12,324 nt of DNA, taken from assembly GCA_032260445.1 (NCBI GenBank), contig JAVVFG010000089.1, positions 1-12,324 on the forward strand, written 5' to 3'. Each line of letters begins with the position of its first letter. The first letter of the stretch is position 1. This document shows positions 1 through 7,465 of the stretch, piece by piece. The notes below the pieces were generated by a model that searched no databases, was not told the origin of the DNA, and was given only the letters and a program-made list of their open reading frames with translations. Made by a program: the position numbers and the translations under genes. The DNA is from JAAYYY01 sp032260445. Lineage in GTDB: Bacteria > Chloroflexota > Anaerolineae > Promineifilales > Promineifilaceae.

Positions 1-91
1 GAGATCGGCTAAAGCGCTCTCGGCGGCTCCGTCCGCATCCTGACCTGGCGCCCCCTTTATCTTTGCCCCCACGCGGCACCACCCCCATATC

Positions 92-121
92 TTGCCCTGG
101 CTAGCTCATTTGTGCTACACT
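92..121 (+). promoter_or_regulatory. Sigma-70-type promoter for the nurA operon
   Basis: A -35 element TTGCCC (92-97) and a -10 element TACACT (116-121) are separated by 18 bases. A TG at 113-114 makes this an extended -10 (TGnTACACT). Transcription would start near 128, giving a leader of about 49 bases before the nurA ATG. The same TTGCCC plus TGn pairing occurs upstream of fmt in this window. The assignment rests on motif match only. Confidence 0.5.
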
Positions 122-176
122 GTTGCCAACCTGTTGCATTTTCGCCAGAGGGAGGTCGCATGAGAGGGGCAACAGT

Positions 177-1400
177 ATGCTAGAACTCGAGAAACTGAGC
201 GACGAAGTCGAAAAGATGGCGCAAGGGGCGTACGAGCTGCGCCAGGAAAGCGGGGAGTTGCTCGACGACTTACTGCAAAAGCTGGCAGCGCACCGCACGG
301 CCTGGGCCAAAATCGATAACTCGCTACGCACGGCCGTAGGCGAGCTCGGCCTGAAGTGGTATCGCTCGGCGCGCCCGCTCGACGAGCGCGAGCCGCTCGA
401 CGCGGTCGTCGCTGCCCCGCCGCCACCGGCGCAGGCCACTGTCATTGCCAGTGACGGCTCGCAGATTCTGCCCAGCCGGCACGGCGCTTACCTCTACTCG
501 GTGATCAACATCGGCACCATCGTCTATTATCACGGGCGTGGATGCGCCCCCTTCCAGACAACCCATCCAGTAATTGACTATCCCAACGGCGAGGACGAAG
601 AAGATCGCTTTGTCGACGACGGCGCAATTGTCAACATCCGGCGCGACCTCGCCGAAATAGAAACACTGGTAGCCCAGGCAGAAATCCACGGGAAAGATGG
701 TCTGCCCGTCCTCGCCCTCCTCGACCAGCGGCTGCTCTATTGGCCGGTCGGCTCCGGGGGCAACGACGAGGGCAAACGGGTCCTGACTGGCTGGCAGGCG
801 GCGATGCGGCAGGCGCGGGAGTGCAACTGCCTGCTTGCCGGCTACATCGACCGACCCGGCAAGCGCTCGGTGGTCACTATGCTGCAGACACTGGACATTA
901 ACAAGCCGGGTTTCGACAGCAACAGCCTGATCAAACCTCCGGGTGGTACGGCGCTGACCGACGTGCAGCTATTCCGCCAGCTCCTCAAGGAGCCAGGCCA
1001 GCGCAGCAAGGTGTTCGTCGATATTTCCCAGCAAAATGAGCAGTTTAGCGACAACAACCTCGACAACGAGGTTTGTTTCTTTTACATCAACTCTGGCGCG
1101 CCCGGCCGGCAGTTGGCCCGTGTCGACATCCCCCTGTGGGTTGCGGAAGATCCAGGCCTGGTGGACCTGGTTCACAGTCTCGTCCATAATCAGTGCCAGA
1201 TTATGGGCGGTTATCCATACGTCCTCACCCGGGCCGACGAGCTCGCCGTGGTCGGCGCGCGCGACCGCGAAAACCTGGAGATGATGATCGCCACAGCAAT
1301 GGAGCGCTACGGTCTATACGGCTCTGTCACTTCCAAGCAGAGCGGCAAGAACGTGGCCCGCGCTGGGCGCACCCGCCACACAGGAGTACACGGAAGATGA
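177..1400 (+). CDS. nurA: NurA-family 5'-3' nuclease, partner of HerA
   Basis: This 407-residue protein resembles NurA, the nuclease that works with the HerA translocase to resect DNA ends in double-strand-break repair. An N-terminal helical stretch (about 1-60) precedes the NurA core. The core begins with the metal-binding motif ASDGSQ (D93). A second conserved acidic segment is LALLDQRLLYW (D183), a third is AGYIDRP (D225), and the C-terminal signature is GGYPYVLTRADELAVV (about 344-359). A basic tail follows (SKQSGKNVARAGR). I chose ATG 177 because AGAGGGGC lies just upstream; the frame is also open from a TTG at 123, but no ribosome site supports that start. It is first in the operon and its stop overlaps the next start (ATGA). 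Family assignment is firm from the motifs and from herA two genes downstream; the exact catalytic set is inferred from the family. Confidence 0.85.
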   Translation: MLELEKLSDEVEKMAQGAYELRQESGELLDDLLQKLAAHRTAWAKIDNSLRTAVGELGLKWYRSARPLDEREPLDAVVAAPPPPAQATVIASDGSQILPSRHGAYLYSVINIGTIVYYHGRGCAPFQTTHPVIDYPNGEDEEDRFVDDGAIVNIRRDLAEIETLVAQAEIHGKDGLPVLALLDQRLLYWPVGSGGNDEGKRVLTGWQAAMRQARECNCLLAGYIDRPGKRSVVTMLQTLDINKPGFDSNSLIKPPGGTALTDVQLFRQLLKEPGQRSKVFVDISQQNEQFSDNNLDNEVCFFYINSGAPGRQLARVDIPLWVAEDPGLVDLVHSLVHNQCQIMGGYPYVLTRADELAVVGARDRENLEMMIATAMERYGLYGSVTSKQSGKNVARAGRTRHTGVHGR

Positions 1401-2095
1401 TGCCAGCAACTTCGCCTATCCCCGATGGCAACGGGCAAACGCCGGCCGCAAACGGCGATGAATTCGGGCGCGTTCTGCGCGCCAGCACAACCGGCTTCGC
1501 CGTCGGCAGCCGCGTTGCCCAGCTCGAAGCGCCCAGCTTTGGCTGCATGGTCAAGGCCCAGCCCGTGGATGAGCGCGAGGCGATCTACGGGCTGATCTAC
1601 GACATGAACATCGACGACGATCCGCTGATCCGCCGTCTCATTCTGGCCGAGAATCCGCGCCAGTCGGTCATCGAAGACCAGCGCCGCAACCGGCTCGTCC
1701 CCATCGAAATGAGCGTGCTGACCATCGGCTACCGGCGCGACGGCGACTTCTACCACGGCCTGCCGCCCCGCCCGCCGCTCAATCTCGATCCGGTCCATCT
1801 GTGCACAGATAGCGAGGAGGTGATTCGCTTCACCGACCGGGCGGACTACTTGCGCCTCATTCTGCGCACGATCGGCGGGAGCGTGCCCGTGGACCAACTG
1901 CTCGTCGCCCATATCTTGCAGACTTACACAATGCGCGGCGAGGATGCTGCCTGGGCACGGCGCATGATCAGCGAGATTGCCGTGCTTTTACGCGGCGACT
2001 ACAACCTGCTCACGGCGATCCTGGAGACGATGAGCCATTCACTGCCGCAGCTACCCGAAATGGCGGCGCTCAGCCAGCCAGGGAGTGCACGATGA
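1397..2095 (+). CDS. HAS-barrel-like protein encoded between nurA and herA
   Basis: This 232-residue protein has no catalytic motif I recognise. After a low-complexity N-terminus (1-22), residues 23-80 follow the pattern of a HAS-barrel, the small beta domain found at the N-terminus of HerA-type ATPases: FGRVLRASTTGFAV, then QLEAPSFGCMVKA, then AIYGLIYDMNIDDDPLIRRL. The middle (about 100-145) is rich in prolines and short strands. The C-terminal third (about 146-225) looks helical. It starts four bases before the nurA stop and ends overlapping the herA start by four bases, so the three proteins are probably made together. Inference: it is an accessory or adaptor subunit of the NurA-HerA complex, perhaps docking on the barrel of HerA. 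No signal peptide or membrane segment is visible, so it is likely cytoplasmic. The barrel assignment is by eye. Confidence 0.75.
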   Translation: MMPATSPIPDGNGQTPAANGDEFGRVLRASTTGFAVGSRVAQLEAPSFGCMVKAQPVDEREAIYGLIYDMNIDDDPLIRRLILAENPRQSVIEDQRRNRLVPIEMSVLTIGYRRDGDFYHGLPPRPPLNLDPVHLCTDSEEVIRFTDRADYLRLILRTIGGSVPVDQLLVAHILQTYTMRGEDAAWARRMISEIAVLLRGDYNLLTAILETMSHSLPQLPEMAALSQPGSAR

Positions 2096-3807
2096 CCAAT
2101 AGTGAGATTGGCTACGTCATCGGCGGTGGCCTGAGAGAAGGCTTTCGTATCCGCCTCACCGCACAGGCAGATGAGGTCCAGGAAGGGAGCTTCGTCGTGT
2201 GCGACAGCGGGCAGTGGCGCTTCTTTGGCCTGGTCACAGACCTGGAGTTGGGCGCGACCGATTTCCGGTTTGCCGAAGACCAGATGGAGCGGCTGCAGCC
2301 CGCCGTGCGCGATCTGCTGCGTGGCAAGACCCTGTACACTACCTTGGACATGTATCCGACGCTTATGCTCGACCGTGGGCCCGATCCTGACGACGATCCG
2401 GAAGGCTATCTTGACTGGCAGGCGAGGCTCGATGGCGAGCAACCAGGCCCACAGCCCGTCAAGACGGTACCGGCACACCACGCCGCCGTGCGCCTTGCCG
2501 GCGCAGGCGACGTCGAGGAGATTTTTCCCGGCGACTTCGTGATCGGCCATACCATCGAACAGGGCCATCCCGTACGCCTCAACCTCAGCCGCTTCGTGAA
2601 GCGCTCTAGCGGCATCTTCGGCGCTACAGGCACGGGCAAGAGCTTCCTGACGCGCATGGCGCTGGCCGGGATGATGGCAGAGGACGTTGCCGGCGCCCTC
2701 GTCTTCGACATGCATAACGAGTACGGCTTTGACGATCAGGACAGCGACAACGTGTCACGCGTTTATGGCCTGCGCTCGCTCTTTGGTCAGAAAGTGCAGG
2801 TGGCGGCGCTGGGCAAAGGCGCCACCGTGCGCGGTCACATGCCCGATTTTACGCTCGAGCTGGGGATGCGTGATTTCACCACCACGGACATCATGCTCCT
2901 CGGCCAGGCGCTCAATCTGACCGACACGGCTGAGGTGACACTCAACGCGCTGGCGCGCGAGTTTGAGTCCAACTGGTTTGTCGAGTTTATGCGCCTGGAG
3001 CCCGGCGCTGTGGACGTGGACCCCGAAACGGGGAAGACGACGCCGGCAGAGAACTCCGTCGCCGCCTGGGCACGGCGCAGCAACGTGCATGAGAAGGCTG
3101 CCGAGGCGCTGCACCGGCGCCTGGCGACGATCGCCAGCAAACCCTACGTCAGCGAGCGCCCGGCCGGAGATGCCGTAACGGCGATCGTCGATCAGCTAGA
3201 GCATGGGCGGCACATCATTCTCAGTTTTGGCGAGTACGAGAACGACATCGACTATCTCCTGGTGACGAACGTGCTGACGCGGAGGATCCGCGAACACTGG
3301 ATAACGAAGACAGAGACCTACAAAGGTGGCGAGGGCCCGGCGCCGCGCCCGCTAGTCATCGCCGTCGAAGAAGCCCACAAGCTACTCAACCCGCACATCG
3401 CCGGTCAGACTGCGTTCGGCACCATCGCCCGCGAGCTCCGCAAGTATTTCGTCACCCTGCTGGTCGTCGACCAGCGCCCGTCGGGGATTGACGACGAGGT
3501 GATGAGCCAGCTGGGCACACGCATTACCGGCTGGCTCGGCGACGAAGATGATATCCGCGCCGTGCTCACCGGCCTCGCCGGGCGGGAGCAGCTGCGCGGC
3601 ATGCTGGCGCGGCTGCAAGAGAAAGAGGAAGTGCTGCTCCTCGGCTGGGGCGTGAAGATGCCCATCCCGGTGCGCTCGCGCCGTTATGATCAGGATTTCT
3701 ACGACGAAATGCGCGGTCGCAAGAAACGGGAGCCGCAGGCGAGCAGCGATTCGCTGCCCGTCGTCGACAATTTTGACGATCTCAACAGCGATCTCTTCGG
3801 CTCATGA
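2092..3807 (+). CDS. herA: HerA-type hexameric ATPase / DNA translocase
   Basis: This 571-residue protein is a HerA/FtsK-superfamily ATPase that would pump duplex DNA to the NurA nuclease. An N-terminal HAS-barrel (about 5-70: IGYVIGGG, EGSFVVCD, FFGLVTDLELG) precedes the DUF87-type motor core. Walker A is GATGTGKS at 177-184 (K183). Walker B is LVIAVEEAH at 421-429, with EEAH rather than DEAH. The downstream family motif VVDQRPSGIDDEVMSQLGTR lies at about 458-477. A charged helical insert (about 300-345) sits between the Walker motifs. The C-terminal part (LLLGWGVKMPIPVRSRRYD) is typical of the family, and the last 30 residues look disordered and acidic. The start is fixed by the ATGA overlap with the preceding gene. 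The stop overlaps the next start in the same way. ATPase family and pairing with nurA are secure; the cellular role (break repair versus phage defence) is not settled by sequence. Confidence 0.92.
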   Translation: MTNSEIGYVIGGGLREGFRIRLTAQADEVQEGSFVVCDSGQWRFFGLVTDLELGATDFRFAEDQMERLQPAVRDLLRGKTLYTTLDMYPTLMLDRGPDPDDDPEGYLDWQARLDGEQPGPQPVKTVPAHHAAVRLAGAGDVEEIFPGDFVIGHTIEQGHPVRLNLSRFVKRSSGIFGATGTGKSFLTRMALAGMMAEDVAGALVFDMHNEYGFDDQDSDNVSRVYGLRSLFGQKVQVAALGKGATVRGHMPDFTLELGMRDFTTTDIMLLGQALNLTDTAEVTLNALAREFESNWFVEFMRLEPGAVDVDPETGKTTPAENSVAAWARRSNVHEKAAEALHRRLATIASKPYVSERPAGDAVTAIVDQLEHGRHIILSFGEYENDIDYLLVTNVLTRRIREHWITKTETYKGGEGPAPRPLVIAVEEAHKLLNPHIAGQTAFGTIARELRKYFVTLLVVDQRPSGIDDEVMSQLGTRITGWLGDEDDIRAVLTGLAGREQLRGMLARLQEKEEVLLLGWGVKMPIPVRSRRYDQDFYDEMRGRKKREPQASSDSLPVVDNFDDLNSDLFGS

Positions 3808-4844
3808 AAGCAGCGGTGTTCGACGATTTCCAGCAGCCGATCAGCGTCCGTACGGTGCCCGACCCGGAACCGCCGCCGGATGGCGTCGTCATCGCGGTGA
3901 CGGCGAGCGGTCTCTGCCGCAGCGACTGGCACGGCTGGATGGGACACGACGCCGACGTGCATCCGCCACACGTACCCGGGCACGAGTTTGCCGGGCGCAT
4001 TGTGGCTGTTGGCCCTGACGTGCGCAATTGGGAGGCCGGCGCGCGCGTCACGGCGCCGTTTGCCCTCGGCTGCGGGCGCTGCGCCCAATGCGTCGCCGGC
4101 AACCAACAGATTTGCGATGCCTATTACCAGCCTGGCTTCACCGGCTGGGGCAGCTTTGCCGAATACGTCGCCATCCCTTACGCCGACACCAATCTAGTGC
4201 GGCTGCCCGATACGGTCGACGATCTAAGCGCGGCGACGCTCGGCTGCCGTTTCACCACCTCTTTTCGCGCCGTGATCGACCAGGGGCGGCTACGCGCCGG
4301 CGAATGGGCTGTGATCTATGGGTGCGGGGGGGTCGGCCTCTCGGCCGTGATGATTGCCCGTGCCCAGGGCGCCCAGGTTATCGCCGTGGACATCGACGAC
4401 GCGGCGCTCGCGCTGGCACAGCAGATGGGCGCCGGTCATATCTTCAACGCCCGCAAGGACGACGACGTACCGGCTGCCGTCGCCGAGTTGACCGGCGGCG
4501 GAGCCCACCTCAGTGTCGACGCCCTCGGCAGCCACGAGACAGCGCGCAACGCCATTCTCAGCCTGCGCAAGCAAGGGCGGCATGTGCAGGTGGGGCTGCT
4601 CGGTGCGGAAGGCGGCGAGGCGCCCGTCCCCATGGGGCGCATCATCGCGCATGAGCTGGAGCTCTACGGCAGTCACGGTATGCAAGCGCACCACTATCCG
4701 CGCCTGCTGGAAATGATCGCCTCGGGTGTGCTCGATCCCGGGCAACTGGTGCAACGCACGATCAGCCTTGCAGGGGCGCCGGAGGCGCTGGTCGCCATGG
4801 GCCAGTTCGCCCAGCCAGGCGTGACCGTCGTCAATCGTTTTTAG
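3804..4844 (+). CDS. Zinc-dependent alcohol dehydrogenase (MDR family)
   Basis: This 346-residue medium-chain dehydrogenase/reductase oxidises an alcohol or reduces an aldehyde; the substrate cannot be read from sequence. Catalytic zinc ligands are visible as C38 (GLCRSDWHG), H60-E61 (PGHEFAGRI) and C148 (LGCRFTTS). The four cysteines of the structural zinc site are C90, C93, C96 and C104. The nucleotide-binding loop is GCGGVG at 173-178, and an acidic residue at the end of the second strand (VIAVDIDD, D196) favours NAD over NADP. The length is normal and all key residues are present. Its ATG overlaps the herA stop by four bases, so it is co-translated with a DNA-repair operon to which it has no evident functional link. 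The gene ends 18 bases before a convergent gene, with no clear terminator. Confidence 0.9.
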   Translation: MKAAVFDDFQQPISVRTVPDPEPPPDGVVIAVTASGLCRSDWHGWMGHDADVHPPHVPGHEFAGRIVAVGPDVRNWEAGARVTAPFALGCGRCAQCVAGNQQICDAYYQPGFTGWGSFAEYVAIPYADTNLVRLPDTVDDLSAATLGCRFTTSFRAVIDQGRLRAGEWAVIYGCGGVGLSAVMIARAQGAQVIAVDIDDAALALAQQMGAGHIFNARKDDDVPAAVAELTGGGAHLSVDALGSHETARNAILSLRKQGRHVQVGLLGAEGGEAPVPMGRIIAHELELYGSHGMQAHHYPRLLEMIASGVLDPGQLVQRTISLAGAPEALVAMGQFAQPGVTVVNRF

Positions 4845-4862
4845 CTGCCGTTGGGACGTCAC

Positions 4863-6314
4863 TCAGATCGCGACAAACGTGTCTCGTAGGGGCGCGGCGA
4901 CTGGTCCCTCGTCTGCCAGGTAGCGCCGCAGCGCCTCGACGGCCGACAGGCCAAGCTTCTCCCGCTTTTCGGCATATCTCTCCGGCACCGCCTGAGTTGT
5001 GACAAAGGCAATGCGGTAGCTGCGCGACGGTTCTACTGCTCCGCCATTGACAAACAGCTCAGAGAGGCGGTGACCGCGCGGGTTTTGCGGCCGGATGTAG
5101 CCGTTCAGGCCGAGGCTGCGCTTTACAGAGCCGCCGATCTGCTCATAAGGGTCAGCCGCAAAAACGTTGTGCAGGTTCTCTTCGAGCATATCCCATAGCG
5201 CTTCTCCTCGTATCTCGGCGGTGAAGATCGGGGGATCCATCGGGATGATCTGGTAAAGGTCGCCAAGCGTGATCGGACCGGGAGGAACGGGAGCGCCATA
5301 GCGCCAGCCGTGGCTGAAGGCGATCTCTGCATCCGAACTGTGAAGCAGGCTCTGCAGGATAAAGTTGTCCATTGTCGTTTCGAGGACACGGCCGCGCGTC
5401 AACGCCGTGCGCGTCTCGCCGACGACTTCGGCAAGCATGTCCCGGTAGGGCGCCATGACGTTGTCCACGGTCGCTGCTACCTCCGGATCGGCGTCTATCC
5501 CCTCGTCGACGACGAGCAGGTGGTGGTCAAACCGAGAGATTTTCCCACCCTCAAGGGTAAGGTCTAGCCGGCCGGCAAAGGAGCCGTGGCTGCCAGACTG
5601 GATAACGAGCGTATCGTTTATGCGGGCAGGTGCCCCCAACCGGTTGTGGGTGTGCGCGCTGAGGAGAACGTCGATGCCGGGGACGGTACGCGCTAGCTTC
5701 ATCTCCTGCGGGAAGCCTAAATGGGCAATGACGACAACCAGATCAACACCTTCTTCATGGCGCAGACGGTGGATATAGCCTGGTAGCTCAGCATCGCCCA
5801 GCGTCAGATAAACCCCTTCGCTAAAGGAGGGCGGCATCAGTTTATCGACGATATACGCGGCGATACCGATGATACCAACGCGCACCCCACCAACTTCCTG
5901 GATGAGGTAGGGAGGAAAGACCAGTTGTTTGCTATCCTTATCGTAGCAGTTGATCGCCAATACGGGATAAGGTAGGCGGTCCGCAATCTCCTGCAGCCGT
6001 TTGGGACCATAGGCAAAATCCCAGTGGGCGGTCATTGCCGCGAAGCCCATCTGCTCGAGGACAGGCAGCATGACTCCGCCCTTGGTGGCGACAGGCGCGT
6101 AGGTGCCGTGAAGGGTGTCGCCGCAATCGAGGGCTAGCGTACGCCCATTCGTCTCGCGACGGATCTGTTGCAGAAGACCGGCGATCCGCCCGTAGCCTCC
6201 GGCAATGCGGAACGCGGGGCGGCCGCCTGCCCAGAACTGCTCGGGATGGGAACTCAAATAGCCGTGGGTATCGTTGATCTGTATGATGGTGATCTGCTGC
6301 GAGGTGCCTGTCAA
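4863..6314 (-). CDS. Cytoplasmic SoxB-like metallophosphatase / 5'-nucleotidase family protein
   Basis: This 483-residue protein has the two-domain layout of the UshA/SoxB 5'-nucleotidase family. The N-terminal metallophosphoesterase domain shows QINDTHGYL (D15, H17), LDCGDTLHG (D66), TAHWDFAYGP (H97), VVIAHLG (H198) and LLSAHTHNRL (H221, H223). The usual GNHEFD block is replaced by AHWDF, which resembles the GHWEF form of SoxB. The C-terminal domain (about 290-470) carries a SoxB-like stretch, EENLHNVFAADPYEQIGG. SoxB proteins are exported thiosulfohydrolases, but this protein has no signal peptide and no sox genes are nearby, so it may act on a cytoplasmic phosphoester or thioester instead. 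I chose the TTG start at 6314 because AAGGAG lies eight bases upstream and no other start precedes the first motif. It follows the panE-type gene by 30 bases. Family is sure; reaction is unknown. Confidence 0.82.
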   Translation of the reverse strand: MTGTSQQITIIQINDTHGYLSSHPEQFWAGGRPAFRIAGGYGRIAGLLQQIRRETNGRTLALDCGDTLHGTYAPVATKGGVMLPVLEQMGFAAMTAHWDFAYGPKRLQEIADRLPYPVLAINCYDKDSKQLVFPPYLIQEVGGVRVGIIGIAAYIVDKLMPPSFSEGVYLTLGDAELPGYIHRLRHEEGVDLVVVIAHLGFPQEMKLARTVPGIDVLLSAHTHNRLGAPARINDTLVIQSGSHGSFAGRLDLTLEGGKISRFDHHLLVVDEGIDADPEVAATVDNVMAPYRDMLAEVVGETRTALTRGRVLETTMDNFILQSLLHSSDAEIAFSHGWRYGAPVPPGPITLGDLYQIIPMDPPIFTAEIRGEALWDMLEENLHNVFAADPYEQIGGSVKRSLGLNGYIRPQNPRGHRLSELFVNGGAVEPSRSYRIAFVTTQAVPERYAEKREKLGLSAVEALRRYLADEGPVAAPLRDTFVAI

Positions 6315-6322
6315 GATACCTG

Positions 6323-6328
6323 CTCCTT
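6323..6328 (-). promoter_or_regulatory. Ribosome binding site that fixes a TTG start
   Basis: On the minus strand AAGGAG ends eight bases before the TTG at 6314-6312. It supports this rare start codon for the SoxB-like gene. No ATG or GTG in frame lies between it and the first metal-binding motif. Confidence 0.6.
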
Positions 6329-6344
6329 CTCCAGAGCGGCGGGC

Positions 6345-7418
6345 TTAGGCCGTTGATCTCCCTACGTATGCCTCTACATCGTGCACTAATTGGCCGGGGT
6401 TGCCGTCGTAAAGCTCCCAGTCAATCTCGCGCCGTACCAACTTCATGAGGATGTCGGTGAGCGCGCGGTTAACAGGCGTGGGAATGCCGAGCTGGCTGCC
6501 GGCGCTGGCGACAGCACCGTTATGGTAGATCACTTCATTCTTCCGCTTCCCCTCAGCAAGATCGATGTGAAAGGACGGCATCTTGTTGCCCCGCCCTTCG
6601 CCGACAATCCGCGTCAGGGCTGGCTTGACGAGAAAACCCGACCAGCGCTGTACAGCGCGTACGGCGCTCGCCAGCCGCTTCGCCGGTGCACCGGGCAAGT
6701 CAACTACGCTCAAGCCGAGCCCAGCCATCACCCGCAACGTCTCGGAGAGCATCTTCATCTCCAGCGCATAGGTAGCTTTTGTCTCATAAACGAGGCGCGG
6801 ATGGCGATTGATGATCGCCGAAGTGGCATTCCCGACCATGTTGAGAAGCGCCTTCGACCACTTCATCTCACGGTAATCACGAAAGGATTCAGTCGTGATC
6901 CCGGCTTCGTTGAAGAGAGCCACGTACGGCTTGATCTTCTGCTTCTGAGCGGTCGGCGCAAGACCAAGACCCCGGCCGTCTCGCTCGACGCGCACATGAT
7001 CGGGCGTTTCACGGCTGAGGGGCGCCGTCAATGAGCCAGCGATCACGGTGGCGTCTTCGAGCGCTTCCTGCACCAGCTCCTCGAGCCCGATTCCATTTTG
7101 GAGGGTGATGATCGTCGGGTAGGGGCGTGGCGCAAAGGCCACGAGCGGGTTAAGCGCCGCTTCGACGTCGTACGATTTCACCGTAAGCAGAATCACGTCA
7201 AAGGGCACGTCGTGTTCAAAGACACGGCGTACGCCAGTTGCCAGCTCAGGTTCGGCCCAAATTACCTGGTCACCCGGCAGGGTCACACGCATAGCCGTCC
7301 CCACCAGCAGTTCCGCCGTCGCCGGGCGGGTGAGCAGCGTCACATCATGGCCCTGGTGCGCTAGCATGACGCCCAGGTAGCTCCCCACTGCACCGGCGCC
7401 GTAAACGAGAAATCTCAT
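6345..7418 (-). CDS. panE: Ketopantoate reductase family protein (2-dehydropantoate 2-reductase, PanE/ApbA)
   Basis: This family reduces ketopantoate to pantoate with NADPH, a step toward coenzyme A. The N-terminal Rossmann fold opens with YGAGAVGSYLG (GxGxxG, 7-12). TVKSYDV (K81) and LQNGIGLEE (N108) match conserved cofactor and substrate positions. KWSKALLNMVGN (K189, N193) corresponds to the catalytic lysine and asparagine helix, and NEVIYHNG (E295) to the conserved C-terminal glutamate. At 357 residues it is longer than the usual 290-310; the extra length lies mainly around 240-285, before the C-terminal motif. The ATG is preceded by GGAGG (minus strand, 7429-7425) at six bases. It lies 47 bases downstream of fmt and 30 upstream of the SoxB-like gene. 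No other pantothenate gene is present, so a different 2-oxoacid substrate is possible and the symbol is tentative. Confidence 0.85.
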   Translation of the reverse strand: MRFLVYGAGAVGSYLGVMLAHQGHDVTLLTRPATAELLVGTAMRVTLPGDQVIWAEPELATGVRRVFEHDVPFDVILLTVKSYDVEAALNPLVAFAPRPYPTIITLQNGIGLEELVQEALEDATVIAGSLTAPLSRETPDHVRVERDGRGLGLAPTAQKQKIKPYVALFNEAGITTESFRDYREMKWSKALLNMVGNATSAIINRHPRLVYETKATYALEMKMLSETLRVMAGLGLSVVDLPGAPAKRLASAVRAVQRWSGFLVKPALTRIVGEGRGNKMPSFHIDLAEGKRKNEVIYHNGAVASAGSQLGIPTPVNRALTDILMKLVRREIDWELYDGNPGQLVHDVEAYVGRSTA

Positions 7419-7465
7419 CCTTCACCTCCCCTGGCAGACACAGACACGGCAGGCTGGCCGGAGGC

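Noticed and set aside
1..91. A minus-strand frame open from about 88 to the left edge, and an in-frame TAA at 10-12 that could end an upstream gene
   Set aside because: The encoded residues are glycine- and arginine-rich with no recognisable motif, and there is too little sequence on this side to support a gene in either direction.
1193..1396. N-terminal extension of the middle operon gene by 68 residues from an upstream start
   Set aside because: It lies wholly inside nurA, is arginine-rich in the manner of an out-of-frame reading, and the ATG at 1397 gives the same ATGA junction seen at the next two genes.
4845..4862. Terminator between the convergent dehydrogenase and SoxB-like genes
   Set aside because: A short T-run is present at the dehydrogenase stop, but no stem of useful length precedes it on either strand.
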